Positions 18,547-27,717 of a stretch of DNA of 64,000 nucleotides are shown one piece after another; positions within the stretch are counted from its first letter, which is position 1; the number at the start of each line of letters is the position of its first letter. The notes beneath the pieces are model-generated. The model ran no database searches. It had not been told where the DNA came from and saw only the letters and a list, made by a program, of their open reading frames with translations. The stretch spans positions 1,116,001-1,180,000 of the forward strand of contig LT606947.1 in NCBI GenBank assembly GCA_900095165.1, given 5' to 3'. The DNA comes from Polynucleobacter necessarius. GTDB lineage: Bacteria > Pseudomonadota > Gammaproteobacteria > Burkholderiales > Burkholderiaceae. Both the position numbers and the translations under genes were made by a program.

Positions 18547-18947
18547 TTGCTCAAGTACTTAGCGGTCTATTTTTCATTCCTGCTGTCGTTGGTCATCATT
18601 GATTTAATTTGGCTTCTCGGCATCGCCAAGAATCTCTATCGCGACGATATGGGCTCACTTATGGCCAGTGAACCCAAGCTAATGGCTGGGCTCGGTTTTT
18701 ATCTTCTGTACGCACTTGGCGCTTCAATTTTTGTTACCCTCCCAGCATTGTCTAAGCAGTCTTGGATATATGCAGCGCAATATGGCGCTCTTTTTGGTTT
18801 TTTTGCTATATGACCTACGACCTAACCAACCCAACAGTAATTCGTGACTTTCCTATTCGATTGGCATTTATCGATATCGCCTGGGGATCTGCAGTAACAG
18901 CACTTTCCTCGACTATTGCCTATTGGGTTTGTGGCCGCACAGCCTGA
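18547..18947 (+). pseudogene. DUF2177-family membrane protein, single frameshift
   Basis: From TTG at 18547, preceded by AAGGA, the protein reads as a four-helix DUF2177 membrane protein up to GALFGFFA. It then hits TGA in the original frame at 18811-18813. The conserved continuation MTYDLTNPTVIRDFP is in another frame and runs to 18947. One missing base near 18806-18812, just after a run of seven T, explains the break. It may be a real inactivation or a homopolymer error. The SulP gene starts 13 bp downstream. Confidence 0.8.
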
Positions 18948-18960
18948 AACTCTTTCTCCC

Positions 18961-20601
18961 ATGAATCTCTTTCACCCGAAACTACTCGATTCTTTTAAAG
19001 GATATAACGCAGGCCTACTTAGCAAAGACATATTGGCGGGCATTACGGTTGGAGTAGTTGCGCTGCCACTAGCAATGGCATTTGCAATCGCCAGTGGACT
19101 TAAGCCTGAAGCGGGCATCTTTACAGCAATTATTGCCGGCGGTCTGATTTCAATACTGGGTGGCAGTCGCGTTCAAATTGGTGGGCCAGCTGGCGCCTTT
19201 ATTGTCATTGTGTACGGCATTGTTGAGCACTATGGCCTTGCAAACTTACTATTAGCAACCGCCATATCTGGAGTATTTTTATTTCTGATGGGGCTATTTC
19301 GCCTTGGCACTTTAATTCGATTCATTCCAGTCGCCGTCATCATTGGATTTACGAATGGTATCGCCATATTAATTGGATTATCCCAAGTCAAAGAATTTTT
19401 TGGCCTACAAATTACCAAGATGCCTGCTGAGTTTTTTCAGATAATTCAAACCTTATATGCAGCCGCCGATACAGTGAATCCCATTGCTCTCATGCTGTCG
19501 ATGGGAAGCCTAGCGCTGTTAATTTGTTGGCGGGCATTTCAAAAGCATCTAGGCTACCTAAGCCATATTCCAGGAACAGTCATTGCAATGGCTGCGGTTA
19601 CTATAATTACCAGCATCTTGAATCTCCCCGTGGATACGATAGGCAGTCGTTTTGGAGGCATCCCCTCTGGACTGCCAAGCTTTGAATGGATTCCTATTAG
19701 CTGGAGTACTGCACAGCTTGTGATCGCACCGGCAATTACTCTCGCTCTACTTGGTGCGATTGAATCGCTACTATGCGCACGAATTGCTGACGGACTTATC
19801 CACGATCGCCACGAGTCGAATCAAGAACTCATGGCCCAGGGTATCGCCAATGTAGTGAGCCCATTTTTTGGCGGCATGCCCGCCACAGGAACCATTGCAA
19901 GAACAGTCACCAATATACAGAGTGGCGCAAGCACGCCAATTGCCGGAATTGTTCACTCGATTACATTGCTTGTGATTATTTTGTTTGGCGCCCCACTAGC
20001 TAAAGATATTCCCTTGGCTAGCCTAGCCGCCATTCTGATGTTTGTTGCTTGGAATATGGGTGAGTGGAGAAAATTTGCTGACCTAAAACAATTTCGTCTA
20101 CCGTATCGCTTGACCATGTTGAGCGTCTTTTTTCTGACAATCATTCTAGATCTCACCGTTGCAATCCAGGTAGGTTTGCTTCTAGCATTTATTACTTTCA
20201 TCTATCGCATCTCAAGTCTTTCGCGCTATGAATCAGCAAGTACCATCGACTTTCCAGAGTTAGAGCAACACCGTGGCAATGTTTCTGCGTTCAGAATTTA
20301 TGGTGCTATATTTTTTGGCGCAGTAAAAATTTTAGAGCGTATCGAAAATGAATTACCTAAAAAAGTATTGGTGCTTGACCTCAAGAACGTAATCTACATT
20401 GATGTTTCAGGAATGGATGCCCTACTTGAGCTTGAAGAGGTTTGCAAAAATCGTGGTATGAAGTTGATGATTTGTGGGCTAGCGCACCAACCCTATGAGA
20501 TGGCGCTACGTGGCGGCCTCATGGGACGACTCCCCGTTAATTGCATTTGCCCAGATTTACATCACGGCATAGCAGCAGCCATAAGTAGCAACACTAACTA
20601 A
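18961..20601 (+). CDS. SulP-family anion transporter with STAS domain
   Basis: This 546-residue inner membrane transporter has about 10-14 hydrophobic segments, with the N-terminal DILAGITVGVVALPLAMAFA block (about 22-41) and GGSRVQIGGPAGAF (about 66-79). A C-terminal cytoplasmic STAS domain (about 440-540) contains VIYIDVSGMDALLEL. Family members move sulfate, bicarbonate or dicarboxylates; the substrate is not evident. The ATG at 18961 was taken because it gives the usual short N-terminal tail. The stop overlaps the convergent TauE/SafE-like gene by 8 bp. Confidence 0.9.
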   Translation: MNLFHPKLLDSFKGYNAGLLSKDILAGITVGVVALPLAMAFAIASGLKPEAGIFTAIIAGGLISILGGSRVQIGGPAGAFIVIVYGIVEHYGLANLLLATAISGVFLFLMGLFRLGTLIRFIPVAVIIGFTNGIAILIGLSQVKEFFGLQITKMPAEFFQIIQTLYAAADTVNPIALMLSMGSLALLICWRAFQKHLGYLSHIPGTVIAMAAVTIITSILNLPVDTIGSRFGGIPSGLPSFEWIPISWSTAQLVIAPAITLALLGAIESLLCARIADGLIHDRHESNQELMAQGIANVVSPFFGGMPATGTIARTVTNIQSGASTPIAGIVHSITLLVIILFGAPLAKDIPLASLAAILMFVAWNMGEWRKFADLKQFRLPYRLTMLSVFFLTIILDLTVAIQVGLLLAFITFIYRISSLSRYESASTIDFPELEQHRGNVSAFRIYGAIFFGAVKILERIENELPKKVLVLDLKNVIYIDVSGMDALLELEEVCKNRGMKLMICGLAHQPYEMALRGGLMGRLPVNCICPDLHHGIAAAISSNTN

Positions 20602-21322
20602 TACAGAAACCACCTTTTAGCAAAGCTTCAGGCAAATACCAGGCCCGATAAAGACCAAATATTCCTGCGGACATCAAAAGGCCAGCAGCAATATATCTTA
20701 CCCAAATGTATTGCCCGAATTGGGTCAACAGCGCTGAAAATTTAGAGATCAGCAAAAGATTGGGTAAGGTACCCAAGCCAAATGCCAGCATCAGCGCTGC
20801 TCCGGTAGATACATCCCCTGATAAAAAAGCGAGGGGTAAAACGCTATAAACCAAACCACAGGGAACCAAGCCCCACACCATCCCACTAAACCAGCGAGAA
20901 GAGCGGCTCGTAAAACCACCTAAGTATTTGGCCCAATAGCTAGCGATCCGTGCGCCAAGCCACTTTCCAACCAATAATGGATTGGGCCTCTGGCGCAAAA
21001 GACGCACCCCCATCAGCAATAAAACTAAAGAGGTAAAAGCAAATAGCGGGCGCTGAATCGGCACTAAGTTTTGCTGCCAAAGAATAGCGCCGACCCAAGC
21101 AGCAACAGCCCCGAGTAGAACATAGGTCGTCAAGCGCCCTAAGTGCATGATCAGCTGAAGGTAAAACAACTCAGACTTAGTCTGCAACGTGGCGTAAGAT
21201 ACCTGCCGGGTACCGCCTTGGCGTTCAATTGCCGCCGCAATACCGCCACACATCAGGGCACAGTGCCATCCGCTGACCAGAGCACCCAGGAATACAGCCA
21301 ACAAAAGACTGGTAGTCAACAT
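20594..21322 (-). CDS. TauE/SafE-like (UreH_2-type) membrane protein linked to cbb3 maturation
   Basis: This 242-residue protein has about six hydrophobic segments and the N-terminal motif SGWHCALMCGGIAAA (residues 18-32), whose Cys-containing WHC..MCGG pattern is typical of the family often annotated as a sulfite exporter but found near cbb3 oxidase and copper-handling genes. Its position next to fnr and the cco genes fits a metal-related assembly role. That role is inference from context. It starts on the minus strand, divergent from fnr. Confidence 0.78.
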   Translation of the reverse strand: MLTTSLLLAVFLGALVSGWHCALMCGGIAAAIERQGGTRQVSYATLQTKSELFYLQLIMHLGRLTTYVLLGAVAAWVGAILWQQNLVPIQRPLFAFTSLVLLLMGVRLLRQRPNPLLVGKWLGARIASYWAKYLGGFTSRSSRWFSGMVWGLVPCGLVYSVLPLAFLSGDVSTGAALMLAFGLGTLPNLLLISKFSALLTQFGQYIWVRYIAAGLLMSAGIFGLYRAWYLPEALLKGGFCIS

Positions 21323-21403
21323 TTGGACGTCAAGGACTATAGGGAAATATTAAAATTGCACATTATCCGAGTAGAATAAACCGATCTGATAACTTGATTC
21401 AAT

Positions 21404-22162
21404 ATGAATTACACCAACTCAGATGCCCCTAGTAGCAAATGCTCAGTCTGTGTACTGGGTCAGTTTTGCCTGCCAGTAGGCATCAGTTTGAGTGACATTG
21501 CCAAGATTGATACCCTCGTAAAAGAGAGAGTCCACTTACAAAAAGGTGAGAGCCTATATCGTCATGGTGACCCGCTATCTGCGGTTTATAGCGTTCGCTT
21601 TGGCACCCTGAAAACTGAATATGGCCTCGAGGACGGGCGTCAACAAGTGATTGGCTTTCATCTTCCAGGGGAAATCTTAGGGCTTGATGACATTGGTGAA
21701 GGCAGCTACCAATTCGATACAATTGCCCTTGAAGAGAGTGAGGTCTGCATTATTCGCTACGAAGCATTTGAGGATTTGGCGCGCCAAATTCCAGTTCTGC
21801 AAAAGCAGTTCCACCGTATTCTGAGCCGCGAACTCACGCAAGACCAACGTCACCTACTCTCACCGGATAATTTGCGCGCAGAAAAGCGTTTGGCGGCCTT
21901 CCCGCTGAACCTCTCCCAACGTCTAGCTGCACGAGGATATCAAAACAATGAATTTGATTTACGCATGAGTCGCGTGGAAATTGGTAGTTACTTGGGTATT
22001 CAAATTGAAACTGTGAGTCGCATGCTTTCGCGCTTTGCTGAGTCAGGGTTAATTCAGATTAAACAACGCCATATCAAACTAATTGATATGGATGGACTTT
22101 ATGAATTAGCCAGCATCCCCAACCCAGACCGCACAGTTCAAATTAAGCCGATAAGCGCTTAA
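21404..22162 (+). CDS. fnr: FNR-type oxygen-sensing transcription regulator
   Basis: This 252-residue Crp/Fnr-family regulator has the iron-sulfur cluster ligands Cys13, Cys16 and Cys22 (CSVCVLGQFC) plus Cys115 (SEVCIIR). A cyclic-nucleotide-like beta-roll domain (about 30-150) follows, then a C-terminal helix-turn-helix (about 185-225) with the recognition pattern ETVSR, which predicts binding to TTGAT-N4-ATCAA. Such a site lies upstream of ccoN at 27442-27455. The [4Fe-4S] form is active without oxygen. The gene is convergent with the end of the cco operon and divergent from the TauE/SafE-like gene. Confidence 0.95.
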   Translation: MNYTNSDAPSSKCSVCVLGQFCLPVGISLSDIAKIDTLVKERVHLQKGESLYRHGDPLSAVYSVRFGTLKTEYGLEDGRQQVIGFHLPGEILGLDDIGEGSYQFDTIALEESEVCIIRYEAFEDLARQIPVLQKQFHRILSRELTQDQRHLLSPDNLRAEKRLAAFPLNLSQRLAARGYQNNEFDLRMSRVEIGSYLGIQIETVSRMLSRFAESGLIQIKQRHIKLIDMDGLYELASIPNPDRTVQIKPISA

Positions 22163-22173
22163 GCCATTCCGCT

Positions 22174-22434
22174 TTAAATCAAACCGCGATCCGAACCCTG
22201 ACTCCCGTTCGCATCGATACCGGGCAAGATATAGGCAGTCAAAGCGCTGGAGAACGAGCAAAAGACCCAGATGACAAAAAATCCGATGGTGTAAATACCC
22301 TCATCAGAAATATTTGGGTGATAGCCAAAAAACAATAGCTCGGCAGGATGTACGATGCTAAAGAGCAAACCCTCAGCCAAAATAGAAACCAAAAACGATG
22401 GCCACATAATCCAGATGAATAGGCGGTACTTCAT
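22174..22434 (-). CDS. Small two-span membrane protein at the end of the cco operon, unknown function
   Basis: This 86-residue protein has two hydrophobic segments (about residues 5-28 and 48-72) separated by a short loop. Its ATG overlaps the ccoH stop (ATGA at 22431-22434), so it is translationally coupled to the cbb3 maturation genes. I do not recognise a named family. Position suggests a helper for oxidase assembly or a respiratory membrane protein, which is inference only. Confidence 0.7.
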   Translation of the reverse strand: MKYRLFIWIMWPSFLVSILAEGLLFSIVHPAELLFFGYHPNISDEGIYTIGFFVIWVFCSFSSALTAYILPGIDANGSQGSDRGLI

Positions 22435-22637
22435 TTTCGATCCTGATCGACTTTATTGATCTGCTCAACCTTCAGTCCTCGCTTGACTACGCCATCGTGA
22501 ACCGGCTTATCTGAATATAGATTGACAGCCAAATAAATAGTAATCACGCAACCAATAGCGGCGACTGCTGGGCCACTAATTAACAACCATGGCCAAAGCT
22601 GCTTAAACCACGGCTTATTTGCTTCATGTTGTGACAT
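22431..22637 (-). CDS. ccoH: Cytochrome oxidase maturation protein CcoH/FixH
   Basis: This 68-residue single-span membrane protein resembles the short FixH/CcoH group, needed for stable assembly of cbb3 oxidase. The N-terminal NKPWFKQLWPWLLISGP (about residues 7-23) leads into the membrane segment; a basic tail faces the periplasm. The ATG at 22637 has GGAGAGGG just upstream. A longer frame to 22652 has no support. It follows ccoG after a short gap and overlaps the next small gene. Confidence 0.85.
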   Translation of the reverse strand: MSQHEANKPWFKQLWPWLLISGPAVAAIGCVITIYLAVNLYSDKPVHDGVVKRGLKVEQINKVDQDRK

Positions 22638-22667
22638 ATTTACCCTCTCCATCTTTCGCTATACAGC

Positions 22668-24125
22668 TTAGCGAGGAACAATAAAGCTTGATTTTTCATC
22701 GCGCGTCCTAGTAATCATCTGATTACCCGACATCTCTTGGCCAATCACATCAAAATGAATTGGGTAATTACCAGGCTCATGCGTACCAACAGTCGTACTA
22801 ACTTTCACCGGAATCAATAGATTGCTGGCTGAGCCTACTTCAATCTCAGTAACCACTTGTCCTTGTGAGTTTAGGATTTTGAGGTCATCCAAGCCCGTTG
22901 CCCTCACTCGAACATTCATATTATTTTCAGAGGCATTCATGATCTGAATACGATAGATGTTCTCAATTCGCACACCGTCTACCTCACGAGCCAATGCCCC
23001 ACGGTCTCGCATCACATCCACGCGCAATGGATTACGCGTGACTAAGGAAATGAGGAATGCACTTGTAAGGGCCGTGATGAAGGCCATGTAAATCAAAACA
23101 CGTGGTCGCAAGATATGACGAATCGCGCTTTGATTGGTTTCTTTATCCTCAATGGCTCGCTCAGTTGTATACCGAATCAATCCTTTTGGATACTCCACCT
23201 TCTCCATCACTTGATTGCAGGCATCAATACAGGCTCCGCAACCAATACACATGTATTGCAAGCCATCACGAATATCAATACCTGTTGGGCAAACTTGCAC
23301 GCAAATACTGCAATCTACGCAATCCCCTAGACCCAGCGTAGCATGATCGGCCGACTTGCTACGGCTACCACGTGGCTCGCCACGGACCTTATCGTAGGTA
23401 ACTAAGAAAGTATCTTTATCCACCATCACGCTTTGGAAGCGAGCGTATGGGCACATGTATTTACAGACTTGCTCACGCATAAAGCCAGCATTGCCCCAGG
23501 TTGCAAAGCTATAGAAACATAACCAGAAGGTTTGCCATGGGCCAAGCGATAAATGCAAGATAGCAGTGCTTAGGGTTTCAATTGGCGTGAAATAATCGAT
23601 AAAAGTAAAGCCAGTCCAGAAGGCAATTAAAAGCCATAGGAAGTGTTTGGTGATTTTGAGACGCCACTTGCGAATGCTCCAAGGCCACTCTTCCCCATCC
23701 AAACGAATACGTGCGAATCGATCACCCTCAACCTTGCGCTCAATCCACATGAAGATTTCGGTATAGACCGTTTGTGGGCAGGCATAGCCGCAAAATAAGC
23801 GGCCAGCAATTGCAGTAAAGAGAAATAACGCAAGCGCAGAAAGAATTAAGAGGAGTGTGAGATAGATCACATCCTGCGGCCAAAGAACAAGGCCGAAGAT
23901 ATAAAACTTACGCTGAATTAAGTCAAAGAGTACTGCTTGACGGCCGTTCCAGCTAACCCAAGGAAGGCCATAAAACAATAATTGCGTTGCAAATACCAAG
24001 ATAAAACGCCAGCGGGCAAACAGCCCGCTAACAGATCGTGGGTAAATCTTTCGTCTGACCTCGTAAAGAGATTCCTCGATGACATCAATCGGAATAGGCT
24101 TCCCAACCGGCGAATTATCTGACAC
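22668..24125 (-). CDS. ccoG: Cytochrome c oxidase accessory protein CcoG/FixG
   Basis: This 485-residue membrane iron-sulfur protein is of the CcoG (RdxA/FixG) type, involved in copper reduction for cbb3 oxidase assembly. Hydrophobic segments occupy the N-terminal 210 residues, with CGYACPQTVYTE and CKYMCPYARF motifs. Two ferredoxin-like clusters of Cys follow (CVDCSICVQVCP and CIGCGACIDACN), then another membrane segment and a C-terminal immunoglobulin-like domain. The start is GTG, three bases after the ccoP stop, so translation is coupled. Confidence 0.95.
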   Translation of the reverse strand: MSDNSPVGKPIPIDVIEESLYEVRRKIYPRSVSGLFARWRFILVFATQLLFYGLPWVSWNGRQAVLFDLIQRKFYIFGLVLWPQDVIYLTLLLILSALALFLFTAIAGRLFCGYACPQTVYTEIFMWIERKVEGDRFARIRLDGEEWPWSIRKWRLKITKHFLWLLIAFWTGFTFIDYFTPIETLSTAILHLSLGPWQTFWLCFYSFATWGNAGFMREQVCKYMCPYARFQSVMVDKDTFLVTYDKVRGEPRGSRSKSADHATLGLGDCVDCSICVQVCPTGIDIRDGLQYMCIGCGACIDACNQVMEKVEYPKGLIRYTTERAIEDKETNQSAIRHILRPRVLIYMAFITALTSAFLISLVTRNPLRVDVMRDRGALAREVDGVRIENIYRIQIMNASENNMNVRVRATGLDDLKILNSQGQVVTEIEVGSASNLLIPVKVSTTVGTHEPGNYPIHFDVIGQEMSGNQMITRTRDEKSSFIVPR

Positions 24126-24128
24126 GGA

Positions 24129-25052
24129 TTACTTAGCTGCAGCAGCCTTGTTATTAGACAAACCCCAAACATAAGCAATCAAGAGATGAATTTTCTCAGG
24201 ACTCAACACTTTATCTTGAGCAGGCATCATCGCCATGCGACCTTTGGTCACAGTCTCAACAATTGCTGCCTCAGAACCATCATACAACCAAGTCTTGTCC
24301 GTCAAGTTTGGTGCGCCCAAGGCAATATTACCTTTGCCATCTGCGCTGTGACATGCTGCGCAATTGGATTTAAATACTTCTGCGCCACGAGCTGCTTTCA
24401 AGTCATCGGCAGGCAAACCAGAAAGGTTGCGTACATAATTAGCTACATCCACAATTTGCTTGCTATCGAGCTGCGGGAATGGAGGCATAACACCTGCGCG
24501 ACCATTAATTAATGTAGTTTTGATATTTTCCGGGGAGCCGCCATACAGCCAGTCACCGTCAGTTAAATTCGGGAAGCCTTTTGCGCCACCCGCATCTGAA
24601 CCATGGCACTGAGCACAGGAGCTCAAGAACAAACGTTGACCCATTTCACGTGCTTTTGGATCCGCAGCAACTTGCTCAATATCCATTTTCACGTATTTAG
24701 CGTATACCGGCTTCAACTCATCATTTGCTTCAGTCATGGAGCTCATCAAAGCACCATCAGTGGAATAACCCACAACACCAGGGAATGAACCTAAACCTGG
24801 AAACAAAACCAAGTAAACCAATCCAAAGATGCAAGAGAGCAAGAACATCCACATCCACCAACGTGGTAATGGATTATTGAGCTCGCGCAAATTATCATCC
24901 CAGACGTGCCCGGTATCAGCTACCGCACCGTCGGCCGTGTGAACTACTTTAGCCTTACGCTGAGAAAACAAGAGCCAGATACACCAAACAATACCGACCA
25001 ATGAAACTAGTGCGATGTAGTTGCTCCAACCGTTATTAAAAAAGTCACTCAT
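24129..25052 (-). CDS. ccoP: cbb3-type cytochrome oxidase subunit III CcoP (diheme c)
   Basis: This 307-residue subunit has an N-terminal membrane segment (about 10-30), a second hydrophobic stretch (about 65-88), and two cytochrome c domains with CAQCH (146-150) and CAACH (231-235). It passes electrons from soluble or membrane cytochromes to CcoO. Axial Met residues are plausible in the VMPPFP and MMPAQD blocks. The ATG overlaps the ccoQ stop (ATGA). Confidence 0.96.
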   Translation of the reverse strand: MSDFFNNGWSNYIALVSLVGIVWCIWLLFSQRKAKVVHTADGAVADTGHVWDDNLRELNNPLPRWWMWMFLLSCIFGLVYLVLFPGLGSFPGVVGYSTDGALMSSMTEANDELKPVYAKYVKMDIEQVAADPKAREMGQRLFLSSCAQCHGSDAGGAKGFPNLTDGDWLYGGSPENIKTTLINGRAGVMPPFPQLDSKQIVDVANYVRNLSGLPADDLKAARGAEVFKSNCAACHSADGKGNIALGAPNLTDKTWLYDGSEAAIVETVTKGRMAMMPAQDKVLSPEKIHLLIAYVWGLSNNKAAAAK

Positions 25053-25216
25053 GATTTGTCCTTACTAAATTCATCTGGAAGATCAAATGGAAGTTCAGCT
25101 GATTCTTCATTAGCTGACTTTCTACTTGGAGACCAAGCCCACCAAACAATTCCAACAAAAAAGACGAGTCCTATTACTGTTGAAAAGGCGGAGAGATAAG
25201 TCGTGATCTGTTCCAT
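25049..25216 (-). CDS. ccoQ: cbb3-type cytochrome oxidase small subunit CcoQ
   Basis: A 55-codon frame runs from ATG at 25214-25216 to TGA at 25049-25051, overlapping the ccoP ATG. The product has one membrane segment (about residues 10-27) ending in VWWAWSPSRK, then an acidic tail, as in CcoQ/FixQ, which stabilises the oxidase core. Position between ccoO and ccoP confirms the assignment. Confidence 0.92.
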   Translation of the reverse strand: MEQITTYLSAFSTVIGLVFFVGIVWWAWSPSRKSANEESAELPFDLPDEFSKDKS

Positions 25217-25253
25217 TTGATTTAAATAGTTTTTAAATTAATAACCTTGGCGA

Positions 25254-25904
25254 TTACTTCGCTACTACTTCATCAACCATGATGTAGCGACGATTTACAC
25301 CAAAACCTTGAAGATAAGCAATTAAGGCATCTTCTTCAGTCTTGCCTTCCAACTCCTTAGGAGCGTCTGCAATCATTTCATCGGTATAAGGAACACCTAA
25401 ACGACGCATTGCAACCATATGAGACTGAATGGAAGAGGCATCAGCAGCATTTTTTTGCAACCAAGGATATCCAGGCATATTGGACTCAGGGGCCACGTCA
25501 CGTGGATTGCGCAGGTGAATACGATGCCAATCATCAGAGTAGCGAGCGCCAACACGCGCTAAGTCAGGACCAGTACGCTTACTACCCCACAAGAATGGAT
25601 GATCAAATACTGACTCACCAGCCAAAGAGTAAGGGCCGTAACGCTCTACTTCAGAACGCAATGTACGGATCTGTTGCGAATGGCAACCAACACAACCTTC
25701 GCGCTGGTAAACGTCACGACCGGCCAAGCGCAATGCTGTGTATGGAGCTACGCCAGGACTTGGTTCAGTTGTCGTGTGCTGAAAGAACAATGGAACAATT
25801 TGCACCAAACCGGCAATCGAGACCACCACGATGGTTGCAATAATTAACCAGCCAACGTTTTTCTCAAGTTTTCCGTGGGAAAAGAATTTATTTTCGCTAG
25901 ACAT
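25254..25904 (-). CDS. ccoO: cbb3-type cytochrome oxidase subunit II CcoO (monoheme c)
   Basis: This 216-residue subunit has an N-terminal membrane anchor (about 18-40) and one cytochrome c domain with CVGCH (71-75). Conserved blocks [28 protein letters not shown] and NMPGYPWL are typical. A strong ribosome-binding site (AAGGAGA) precedes the ATG. It lies 11 bp after ccoN. Haem attachment needs the Ccm system encoded at 34-41 kb. Confidence 0.96.
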   Translation of the reverse strand: MSSENKFFSHGKLEKNVGWLIIATIVVVSIAGLVQIVPLFFQHTTTEPSPGVAPYTALRLAGRDVYQREGCVGCHSQQIRTLRSEVERYGPYSLAGESVFDHPFLWGSKRTGPDLARVGARYSDDWHRIHLRNPRDVAPESNMPGYPWLQKNAADASSIQSHMVAMRRLGVPYTDEMIADAPKELEGKTEEDALIAYLQGFGVNRRYIMVDEVVAK

Positions 25905-25915
25905 TTTTCTTCTCC

Positions 25916-27358
25916 TTAGTGAGCAGTTGCAGATGTTTGTGGAATTGGGGCATTCACGAATGTTTTACCAATCACTGTCTTATAAACGTTGTATGCCATC
26001 AAGAACATGCCGCCTAGGTAACACACACCACCCAACAAGCGAATTACATAGAAGGGGAATGTCGCTTTTACAGATTCAACGAAGCTGTAGGTCAAGGTTC
26101 CATCTGGCTCAAAAGCTCTCCACATCAAACCTTGCATTACTCCGGCAATCCACATCGCAGCGATGTAAAGAACAACGCCAATGGTAGCGATCCAGAAATG
26201 CACTTCAATTAAGCGAGTACTGTACATATCTTTTTTCCCAACCAAACGTGGGATCAGATAGTACAAAGAACCGATCGTTATCATTGCAACCCAACCAAGA
26301 GCGCCTGAGTGCACGTGGCCAATAGTCCAGTCGGTGTAATGTGACAAACTGTTCACTGTCTTAATAGACATCATTGAACCTTCAAACGTAGACATACCGT
26401 AGAAAGACAATGCCACAACCAAGAACTTCAAGATTGGATCCGTGCGCAATTTAAACCAAGCGCCAGATAAAGTCATGATGCCGTTGATCATACCACCCCA
26501 TGATGGAGCCAATAAAATAATCGAGAACACAGTTCCAAGTGACTGAGTCCAGTCTGGCAAGGAGGTATGTTGCAAATGGTGAGGGCCTGCCCACATATAG
26601 GTGAAGTTCAAAGCCCAGAAGTGGACGATGGACAAGCGATATGAATAGATTGGACGCTCTGCTTGCTTAGGAATGAAGTAGTACATCATGCCCAAGAAGC
26701 TAGTAGTTAAGAAGAAGCCAACTGCATTATGGCCATACCACCACTGCACCATGGCATCTTGCACGCCGGCATACGCAGAATAAGATTTCCACAAGCTTGC
26801 TGGCATTTCTAAGTTGTTAAAGATATGCAGAATTGCAATCGTCAGGATGTATGCGCCAAAGAACCAATTGGACACATAGATATGTTTTGTTTTGCGCTTC
26901 ATGACAGTGCCGAAGAACACTACCGCATAAGCAACCCAAACTAAAGTAATCAGAATATCAATTGGCCACTCCAGTTCTGCGTATTCCTTGGAGGTGGAGA
27001 TGCCTAAAGGCAAGGTGACTGCCGCCAATACGATCACTAATTGCCAGCCCCAAAAGGTGAAGGCCGCTAATTTGTCGCAAAACAGTCTAGCTTGGCAGGT
27101 GCGCTGCACGATGTAATAGGACGTCGCAAACAACGCTGATCCACCAAATGCAAAAATCACCGCATTGGTATGCAATGGTCGCAAGCGACCGTAACTTAAC
27201 CATGGGATATTAAAAGTGATATCAGGCCAAATAAGCTGCGCAGCGAGGATAACCCCCACGAGCATGCCCACAATTCCCCAAAGAACCGTAACGATGGCAA
27301 ATTGGCTGACAACCTTGTAATTGAAGGTATCTTGATTGTTCCCAACGATAAGTCCCAT
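25916..27358 (-). CDS. ccoN: cbb3-type cytochrome oxidase catalytic subunit CcoN
   Basis: This is the 480-residue haem-copper oxidase subunit with about 12 hydrophobic segments. The conserved His-rich blocks include RPLHTN (near 62), [14 protein letters not shown] (copper site region), [11 protein letters not shown], and [14 protein letters not shown]. The enzyme reduces oxygen with high affinity at the inner membrane. The ATG at 27358 was chosen because AAGGAG lies just upstream; a longer frame to 27382 lacks a ribosome-binding site. It is the first gene of ccoNOQPGH and has an FNR box about 90 bp upstream of the start. Confidence 0.97.
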   Translation of the reverse strand: MGLIVGNNQDTFNYKVVSQFAIVTVLWGIVGMLVGVILAAQLIWPDITFNIPWLSYGRLRPLHTNAVIFAFGGSALFATSYYIVQRTCQARLFCDKLAAFTFWGWQLVIVLAAVTLPLGISTSKEYAELEWPIDILITLVWVAYAVVFFGTVMKRKTKHIYVSNWFFGAYILTIAILHIFNNLEMPASLWKSYSAYAGVQDAMVQWWYGHNAVGFFLTTSFLGMMYYFIPKQAERPIYSYRLSIVHFWALNFTYMWAGPHHLQHTSLPDWTQSLGTVFSIILLAPSWGGMINGIMTLSGAWFKLRTDPILKFLVVALSFYGMSTFEGSMMSIKTVNSLSHYTDWTIGHVHSGALGWVAMITIGSLYYLIPRLVGKKDMYSTRLIEVHFWIATIGVVLYIAAMWIAGVMQGLMWRAFEPDGTLTYSFVESVKATFPFYVIRLLGGVCYLGGMFLMAYNVYKTVIGKTFVNAPIPQTSATAH

Positions 27359-27412
27359 GATTTCTCCTTTTTTTGTGACCAAACAGCGACATAATCCAAA
27401 TAGACTAAGGCC

Positions 27413-27418
27413 ATTATC
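27413..27418 (-). promoter_or_regulatory. Predicted -10 element of the ccoN promoter
   Basis: GATAAT on the minus strand. With a transcription start near 27406, the upstream FNR box is centred at about -42, the expected distance for a class II FNR-activated promoter. No TTGACA-like -35 is needed in that arrangement. Confidence 0.65.
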
Positions 27419-27441
27419 AAAGTAAGTTTAAAGGAGCGTTT

Positions 27442-27455
27442 TGATCTACATCAAA
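27442..27455 (-). promoter_or_regulatory. FNR box upstream of ccoN
   Basis: The palindrome TTGAT-CTAC-ATCAA matches the FNR/ANR consensus exactly in both half-sites. It lies in the gap between ccoS and ccoN, and an fnr gene with the matching recognition helix is about 5 kb away. This predicts induction of ccoNOQP under low oxygen. Confidence 0.9.
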
Positions 27456-27528
27456 AAGGATGCGTGCATTTACGCTTCTTGCAACTCTATTCATTTCAGT
27501 TTATTGTCTAAATACTTAAAAAATATAG

Positions 27529-27708
27529 TTATTTTTGATAGTGTTCACTAACATTTTTGGATTTAGGAGTATCATCATCCATCAAAATGGCCTCCCCAGG
27601 ACCCTCTAAATCATCAAATTGCCCCGCTTTCACCGACCAATAGAAAATCCAGGCCAAAAGGCCAATTAATAGCAAAGAAATGGGGATTAAGAGAAAAAGG
27701 CTTTCCAT
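27529..27708 (-). CDS. ccoS: cbb3-type oxidase assembly protein CcoS
   Basis: A 59-codon frame begins with ATG at 27706-27708 and ends with TAA at 27529-27531. It has one membrane segment (about residues 4-24), then WSVKAGQFDDLEGPGEAIL, the CcoS hallmark. The tail is longer than the usual minimum. It follows ccoI after 9 bp. CcoS is needed for cofactor insertion into cbb3 oxidase, working with the CcoI copper pump. Confidence 0.94.
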   Translation of the reverse strand: MESLFLLIPISLLLIGLLAWIFYWSVKAGQFDDLEGPGEAILMDDDTPKSKNVSEHYQK

Positions 27709-27717
27709 CCCTCTAGT

